Shown here: positions 56,689 through 64,000 of the stretch, in pieces | How positions within the stretch are numbered: position 1 is the stretch's first letter | How the letters are laid out: the number at the start of each line of letters is the position of its first letter | Source: Enoplosus armatus | Taxonomy: Eukaryota; Chordata; Actinopteri; Centrarchiformes; Enoplosidae | DNA length: 64,000 nt | Direction: 5' to 3' | NCBI RefSeq assembly: GCF_043641665.1 | Contig: NC_092186.1 | Coordinates: 15,060,001-15,124,000 of the forward strand | Program-made: the position numbers and the translations under genes | Notes under the pieces: model-generated | What the model was told of the DNA's origin: nothing | The model's input: only the letters and a program-made list of their open reading frames with translations | Databases searched by the model: none

Positions 56689-59600
56689 ATGGCGCAGGGA
56701 GGCTCTCAGCTCGACTACCACATCCTGCAGGACCTCAAGCAGCGTTTCCCAGAGATCCCAGAGGGGGTAGTGTCACAGTGCCTTCTGCAGGTACAGAACA
56801 CGCACACACGCACTTACTCCTGCATGTGCCCAGAAAAGCTGTTCGGAGAATGTTAGAAAATTGTGACACTGTGATATTCACTTTGGTTAAAGGTTGTTTT
56901 ATTTTAGGATGTGTTGCTATGTTTGTACTACCCGATTACCAACCTCCTAGTATTAACCCTTATGATGTATACTGGACAGTAAGGCAGCAAGATGAGCACT
57001 TAAAACACTCACAGTGATCCAAACTGCATGACTGAGACTGTTTTCTGTTGCTGTCTCAGAACAACAATAACCTGGATCTCTGCTGCCACCTGCTGGCTCA
57101 GGAGAGTAATAGATACCTGTATGGAGAGTTCCATCACAGTCCAGAGGAGGGGCGACTGAGCCGAAACCACATGCTGCACATTAGCCTGGGCTACCCGGGC
57201 TCAGAGGCAAGCAAGGCAAATGGAGGAGCAGCAGGTGTAGGGCGTTCCCTAGTGCACAGCACCAGTGACAGTCACATCGAACCCCAGCGGCCCAGCTACC
57301 CTGAGCCATTGTCAGCCCCTGCCACCATGGCCCCCTCCCCGGGTTACAATCCTTTCTTTATGAACGATCAGAGCCGGTCTGCTAGCACCCCCACCCCTCC
57401 ACCCACAATGCAGGGCATGTCTCCCACATACTCCCCTGTCCCACGTTACACTATGAACCCTATAACTGTCACACTTTCGCAAAGTATACCCAATGTCCCA
57501 CAGGCTCTACAGATCCCCCCTGGGCACTACGCTAACAGCACTAACACCACCCTGTATATTCGACCCTCACCCTCCCAGAGCCCACAGCCAGCTCCCTGGT
57601 CCTCCTCGGGGGCACCTGTGTATCAGCATCAGCAGTCCCCCTACAGTACTCCCACATATGGCTCTCCTTACAGCTCCCCACAGCATCAGGTCCAGCCACC
57701 ACAACCACAGCCGCAACCCCAGCACCAGCAATATGTCTTCCACCCTATTAGTTCCCCAACCCTTCCCAGCATGCCCTACCATCACCAGCAACAACCCCAG
57801 CAACAGCCAGCAGTCTACCGGCCCTACCACACAAAAAGCTCCCTCAAGAACCAGATAGAGATTACCCTGGAGGGTCCACGACCTCGCAGCAATTCACCTG
57901 TGCACACCTCCCACCCCCAAGGAGCGCTTTACATGGCCACCAGCCCCTCGCCCAGCTCCCCTTCGAGAGGTATCACTATGAGTGGACCTGCAGGCCCGGC
58001 AACCTTCCACCCTGGGATGTACCTGCAGCATCAGGGCCCTGCAAGGCCTCGGCCTGCTTCTTCTCCTCAACCAGGCCAGTCGGCCTACACCTTCAAAATC
58101 AAAGTGTCCCCCGGAGGCCAGGCCCAGAGGCCACCCAGCTCACCTCCTGTGGCCGAAGCGGAGTCTCTTCTCAACATAGTAGACCAAGGGGAGCACAACG
58201 CTGCCCCTGCACCCATCCTGCCCATCTCCGCTCTACCAGGGAACGTTGCCAGTCAGTTTCAGCACATGCCTCGACGTTCGAGCTCGGGCTCTGATGACTA
58301 TGCCTACACACAAGGTAAGGGATTCTTGTTTTTTTCTCTCTATTGCTCTGTGTGTGTGACTTTCTGTTACTAGTCTTTTGCCTGAGAATAGCTGACTTCT
58401 TGTTAGAAGACATTTGACTTCCTACTGGTGTTGATGAAATCACTGTTGAGCAGAGTTTAGAGGTGAATATCATCTTTTTGTGGTGTTTAGCTGCTATCTT
58501 TTTGGCATATTTTGCTATCATATTTGAGTCTTTCCCCCCAGCCATATAAATTACGCAGTTTGTGTGATTGTCCAGCCCCTGTACCTTAATGTCAGCGTTG
58601 GGCTTGTATATTGGTATGAAGTAGTAACAAAGTACGAAAGCGAGTGAATTTCAAGCATTTTGTGTTTGGTGTGTTTCCCACCAGCTCTCCTGCTCCACCA
58701 ACGGGCCAGGATGGAGCGTCTACTGAAGGAGCTGCTGCTGGAGAAGCAGAAACTAGAACAACTGAAGGCTGATGTCAACAATATGGAATATGACGCCCTT
58801 CAAAGACGCTTTCGACGAGTCAACTCAACCAGTCTTATACCCAGAGTAAGGACTGAACATGTACTTGGACTCGCACAAACATTTTTGCTCTTCACAATTT
58901 TGTATTTTTTCACATGCTCACAAAAGGTGAAGTACAACCAGAGGCTGTGAAATTATTAATGATTTCAGAAGTTCAAGATTCACAATATTTTAGACTATCT
59001 TCATCCAATAGTCGTGGAGGCTATAGCAGCTAGATTGTAACTGACACTCTGGATTTGAATCAGGCTTTGGACTTGTGTCATGTGTGCTGTTTAAAAAGCA
59101 GAAAAGGAACAAAATCTTTAAAAACTCAAGCTCAAACTTAAACTTTACTTAGCAGTCCAGATGCAGCTTAAATGCAGCAGTGCTAGTAAGACAATTTGCA
59201 CTATTGTATCAAGTGAAACTTGTAAGAAAAGTTTGAAAGGAGGGATGGGTAATATTTGGTAGTCTATTTTTGTCTAATCTAACTGGGTTGTGTGTTCGCA
59301 CTGGCTGCAGCCTGAAGAGATGACACGATTGCGGAGTCTGAACAGACAGCTTCAGATTGATATCGACTGTACCCTGAAGGAGACGGATCTACTGCAGTCT
59401 AGAGGTATACATACACATACACATAAGCCACACGCACTCACATAAATGCACATTCCTCCACATAAACCTTTGAAGTGTGTCTCTGATTTATTTGAAAGCA
59501 TTGATCTTGAAAGAGCCAAGCCCAGAGGCAGGCAGAGTTGGGTCCAAAGTGATTGAAGAGGCTCCATCACGCTGCATACAGATGCAGCGTTCTAAAATGA

Positions 59601-62078
59601 CCAATGTCCAAGGTTGACCCTCATTGGGCCCGTGTCTTGCTGGTACGTGATCCTTGTTGATTACGTAATTGATAACAGCATTGCCTCGTAATACCCCTAA
59701 CCACAGTGTGTGGAAGTCAGTTGCAATGCTATATATATTTACCATTAGTGGTGTCTTTGGGGGCTGAAACAGTCCAATGCAGCGGTCTCAAGAGTGCGAC
59801 CAATTTACTCGCAATCAGCCCAGTGCCACTGAACATTTGGGTCGTGGTCTCCCTGGAAAATTCCTGCACCATTGTTCTGCTTTGTTTCAGTCTTCCAAAT
59901 GCCTTTTGGCAAACACTGCCCGAGATGTCATGTATGCAAGTCGTTTTTAACACTGGCTTTCTCTTTGCCACTCCTTCATAAAGCTGGGAATGGTGAAGCA
60001 CCTGGGCAGCAGTTGTATGCACAATGTCTCTCCTCTGAGCCTTTGAACACTTGCTTCCCTCACCATTGTCCTTCTCACACTGTGTAGAGGATGGCCTGCT
60101 CAGTCAATGAATAAATCTGAACTTGCAGCAAAATAATTGAATTTTCTGGTCAGTCCTTGAGTTTAAACTTATTCTTGTTTATTCATTGTATTTCTTTCAG
60201 TGTTCAAATGTTGACCCATGCAAATTCATGTCTTCGTGGGCAGACAATAAAGTGCATGTTCAAACTTATTTGTATCTTAGTGGTGGCAGTATCTTGTTAG
60301 TTACACATTTGTATGCAACTATTTATTACTGTTCCTGTTATTTTGATAGAAATATTCTTTTAACTTTGCCTGCTTGTTTGTTTTTGTTTGATATTTGTGT
60401 CTGTGACCAGCTTTTGAATAGCCAAAATTCACAGTTGTTGTAGACAATAGTCGAACGGATGGAAGTTGTTATAGGGCTCTGAAAAATGGTGTTGATTGTG
60501 GTCTTTGTTGCAACAAACAGCCAATGTAAATGTGTAATTTGTGTGAGTGATCTTTACATGCCTCTTGGAGCCCAACTTTCATACACTCACAAAGCAGCTT
60601 ATTGAGCTGGAGAACTGTGCTTGCAGAAAATTCCATCCAGTGACAAAAATGAATGGGTACGTCTGTACCTCTTTGGCCTATTTTTCTTTGTGAGGCTGAT
60701 AAAAGCATGTGTAATTGTTGATAATTAAGTCGTAAATCTGATATGGAAAAAGTATCCCCATGGCTATATAAACACTTAAGAAAGAGTGAGCTTCCTTGTG
60801 TCATGTTGCAGTTAACTTAAAAATGTGTCTCATGTGTGAGGACATGTCAGGCACCATCTTCTTGTAATGTGTAAACGTGTGTATAGTGCTTGAATTTGCT
60901 TATTTTTTGTAGCATCAGTGATATCACTAGCTGTTTATACCAAATTAAGTACTGCGTTGGCTGGGGCGTGTTGCTTCGGGTGCCAGTGTTATGATTAAAT
61001 GCAATCCAGGATGGTCAGTTTGAATAATGGAACCATTAATTTTAAGGCTTTTTGGATGCCAAAACATTGCACAGCGGTATATACACTTTGAGACATAATT
61101 TTACAACTCTGGAAAATTATTACAGCGGCAGTTATTTTACCAAACTCTGCTGTTGATGTTACAAATTAGTTAACCCCAAATGATGTTTTATTACATTGCT
61201 GCAAAAATTGAGCCAGGTTCAACTTTTTTGCCTGTTGACCCTGCATTCTGTTTTTGCTGTAGTCCTCTGCAGTAAATGAGGAGACAGTTGCTGTCGGCCT
61301 GAAAACTGTCTGGAAACTGATTGGACTAATTTGACCTCTGGTTGGGATGGGCAAACAAACTTCTGTATCTGGTTTCTGCTTTCCTCCACAGGGAAGTTTG
61401 ACCCAAAAGCAATGAACAACTTTTATGACAACATTCAGCCCGGTCCAGTAGTGCCGCCCAAACCTGGGAGGAAAGGTGAGAATTGTTCAACGTGGTTTTC
61501 TGAACATAAAAGTGAGTCATGAGAGATTTTCATAAGGTTGTGTAAAGAAGAGAAGAAAAATAGATGTTCTGCAGGGTAGGATCACACATTAATACTGTTG
61601 CTAAGAAACAGATTTCAATGAAAGACCATTCATTTATTTGCCTTCCAGCACACTGAAGTTTTGGGACATTTTTGTTTGAAAATCGAGACCAAAAGCTTAA
61701 CTGACTTTGGTCTGTGTTGATCTCCACAAAACTGTTGGCATGGAAACTAGATGAGAAACCTTACTATTTAGTGAATGCCCATGTCTATCAACATTTATAG
61801 TGAATGGGTGTTACTTGAATACATACCTCACACACGCCTGCTGAGTTGATGACACTTAAATTGTTGCGTTATGTGCTTTATCACATAAACAACAGCCTTT
61901 TTCAACATACTGCTTCTCTTTGCTTTTGTTAGAAGGGGAGCAGGGCTCCAAGCCAGTGCCGGGGCCCCAGAGGGACGAGGACTTTGAGGGCGCCCAGTGG
62001 AACTGTGAAAGCTGCACCTTCCTCAACCATCCTGCACTCAACCGCTGTGAACAGTGCGAGATGCCGCGCTACACCTGA
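56689..62078 (+). CDS. tab3: TAB3, TAK1-binding ubiquitin adaptor
   Basis: Adaptor that binds Lys63-linked ubiquitin and the kinase TAK1 in NF-kB/MAPK signalling. Coding exons: 56689-56790, 57060-58314, 58685-58845, 59311-59404, 61392-61475, 61933-62078; 613 residues (human about 712). The N-terminal CUE domain is at about 8-55 ([20 protein letters not shown], then [17 protein letters not shown]). A long Pro/Gln/Ser-rich region fills the large second coding exon, including [15 protein letters not shown] and [11 protein letters not shown] coiled coil ([20 protein letters not shown]) lies near 461-500. The C-terminal NZF zinc finger has the C-x2-C-x10-C-x2-C pattern ([18 protein letters not shown]). 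TAB3, not TAB2, is favoured by [27 protein letters not shown] and the MPRYT end. Confidence 0.95.
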
Positions 62079-62825
62079 GCTTAGCGCTGTGCTGTATTGC
62101 CCAACCCTGCCCCATCCCCTGCCAATCCTTGGATAGTATAAGCCCCATCCCTCCAAAATCTGCAGAATCTGTCTAGAGGTCTTTCCCTGTCAATCAATAT
62201 ATAAGCTCCTCTTACCTGCTGAGGAAGAGCCACTATCCCTCTCTGCACACTTGTCCTGCTCCCATCTACTACTCCTGTGCACTTTGACCCTTGTTTCCAT
62301 TGGCGGATGATGATTCTTTTTTTAGGACATGTGGAGACTCTTCTCATGTCAAATATATGAAAGAGGGAGTGACACACTGCGACTCTGGCAGTGGGTGGGA
62401 CGGGGCTTCAGAAAGGTCAAAGCGTCTGAGGATTGAGGAGAAGGAGGAGCTACGGTTTACCTAGAGAACATTCCACGTAGAATGAGTGACTGCCCTGTTT
62501 ACACAAACTGCCCATTCCTGAACTCAAAATGGAGGCACTTCCACTTTAATCCTGGACCTGTAACTCCCTCTCTGACAGTGGAACAATGAAAGCAATGGTA
62601 TATACGTTCTGACTAATGCGAAATGTAGACTGTACACTGTATCTGGCTCTGCATTAGAGCTCATTTCACTGAAAGAAGAACACTAAAGACACTTGCATAT
62701 AAGTATATTCCTGGTACTTTTATGCATATTATGCCACCCTGTATTATGTGTTCAAAAGATGTTGATTTCCTGTGCAAATGCCTCAACTTGCTGTACTTAA
62801 TAAAGGAGCTGATTCTATGTGACTT
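62079..62825 (+). other. tab3: tab3 3' UTR with poly(A) signal
   Basis: AATAAA at 62799-62804 gives a 3' UTR of about 745 bases. No coding potential seen. Confidence 0.65.
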
Positions 62826-62927
62826 GACCATGCACAGCTGGCATGTCTGCATAGTTTGTCATAATTCGGAGATGCTCCTTTTTCCACAAATGAACCAAAC
62901 ACACCTTTTTTTCCCCCAGTACATGTT

Positions 62928-62933
62928 TTTATT
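62928..62933 (-). other. Possible poly(A) signal of a convergent gene
   Basis: AATAAA on the minus strand about 120 bases past the tab3 end. The remaining 1.07 kb to the right edge has no recognisable exon on either strand and could be a 3' UTR. Confidence 0.25.
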
Positions 62934-64000
62934 ATGTAAGTAATCCAACCAGTGGGAATCAGAAACACAGCAGCAAATGGTAGTGGCATGCACACACACA
63001 CTCACTTTCACTAATGTTGCACCCGAGCAGAGCAGTTTCACCTCTCATGAGCACACTGTCCTCCAGGTTTGAAACTTTCCATGTTCTTCTTGATCGGTCA
63101 AAATGCTACTCATGCACAGCACAATGCATCTCTTGAAGCACTTTATCTTGGACCCTAACTTGATGCAAAAACTAAGTATACTGACTTTTTCAATAACTAC
63201 AATGATTTTCTGATACAGCTTTTCGCTATCTGAAGCAGAAAAATCTACTGTTCTACTCTTAATGGTGCTTCTACTGAGAGCATTCCCATTTCCTACAGGG
63301 TGAGAAGATAAGGAGGCATCACATGGGGAGCTGTGTAAGCACATGCAGGGTGGTATGATCATGCAGGCATGCGCGCACTCAGCAGACATGGTCATTTGCC
63401 ATCTTCTTTCCCACTGGTCTTCTTGGAATGAATATTACTTTATTATGCTTACTGCACATACTTACATATAATACAACATTTTATCAAAAAGCAGGTATAA
63501 CTTGGGTTATGCTGCAGGTTTACAATAGCATCCAAAGGTTTTACCACTGTTCACATGTGACAGACTGTGCTATTCATTAACCAGTAAACCTTCCTCTCAC
63601 CAGTATGATATCATTTTGAAGGTGGCTGTGGAATGTTTTTACTGTCTTAGGTAGCTTCTGTTTATTATAGTATTTCTGAGCCTTTAAATAGACCCAAATA
63701 GGACAGGAGAAAATAAAGCCATGCTTTCACCGATCTATTACACTCTACTGGAGGAAGAAGGCCAAGTTCCAGAAGTAATGTATCTCTGGAGAAATGTAGC
63801 ATGTCGCATTTCCTTGGGTGTTCCCTGTCTTCCTCACTTTGTCATCCTCAGGATGTCACTTCAATAGAATATTTTCCTCCCTGGATCTGTTACTACACTG
63901 ATTGGCTCAAGTTTACATCATCCTTTGCCTTCTCTGCTCTGATTGGTTAATTAGCCCACCAATTCGCCCTGGTATGGGGTCACTGAACCCTTCTGCCCAA

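Noticed and set aside
57493..57858. 121-residue frame inside the large tab3 exon
   Set aside because: It is an out-of-frame shadow of the Pro/Gln-rich TAB3 coding sequence.
56689..62078. Assignment of the tab3 gene to tab2
   Set aside because: Several segments ([19 protein letters not shown], ending MPRYT) match TAB3 and not TAB2.

Overview
The window is vertebrate genomic DNA, almost certainly from a ray-finned (teleost, probably percomorph) fish. Every gene is a vertebrate orthologue split into many short exons with GT-AG introns. The introns and spacers are short and AT-rich, and they carry repeat types I associate with fish: palindromic foldback elements, hAT-like elements with CAGTGG-type ends, and an 'AACTAATG(A/G)TTA' interspersed repeat. 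There is no bacterial, viral or CRISPR content. All gene models were read by hand from exon phases and splice signals, and their junctions agree in frame.

Layout, left to right. (1) 1-7219, minus: the upstream-coding part of an obscurin (obscn) gene, a run of phase 1-1 immunoglobulin exons that continues past the left edge. Its first recognisable coding exon is a short Met exon at 7180-7219; no earlier obscurin domain is found. (2) 7253-10350: spacer with MEF2 and E-box motifs. (3) 10459-16882, minus: complete iqca1/DRC11 (818 aa, 19 coding exons), an IQ and AAA protein of the ciliary nexin-dynein regulatory complex, with an RFX X-box-like site upstream. (4) 18.2-26.9 kb, plus: alkal2-like gene for a secreted ALK/LTK receptor ligand (156 aa), with a TATA box. 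(5) 26.9-30.8 kb: spacer with no recognisable gene. (6) 31660-37831, minus: complete mindy4 (689 aa), a Lys48-ubiquitin-chain deubiquitinase. (7) 38.2-38.9 kb: hAT-like element. (8) 40.2-51.1 kb, minus: nexn (nexilin, about 849 aa), an F-actin-binding Z-disc protein. (9) 51.1-55.6 kb: spacer between divergent promoters. (10) 55.8-62.8 kb, plus: complete tab3 (613 aa), the K63-ubiquitin-binding adaptor of TAK1. (11) 62.8-64 kb: spacer with a possible poly(A) signal of a convergent gene.

The genes do not form one pathway. Obscurin and nexilin are both sarcomere proteins, iqca1 is a motility gene, alkal2 is a growth-factor gene, and mindy4 and tab3 both deal with ubiquitin chains.

The observations most worth a second look are: the obscurin gene that seems to start in the middle of the usual Ig array; a near-perfect 34-bp-arm hairpin in a mindy4 intron that could be a small-RNA precursor; a perfect 19-bp inverted repeat at the mindy4 promoter; an extra repeat module and a long acidic N-terminus in nexilin; a fused splice acceptor/donor (recursive-splice-like) upstream of the nexn start; and degenerate nucleotide-binding motifs in iqca1.
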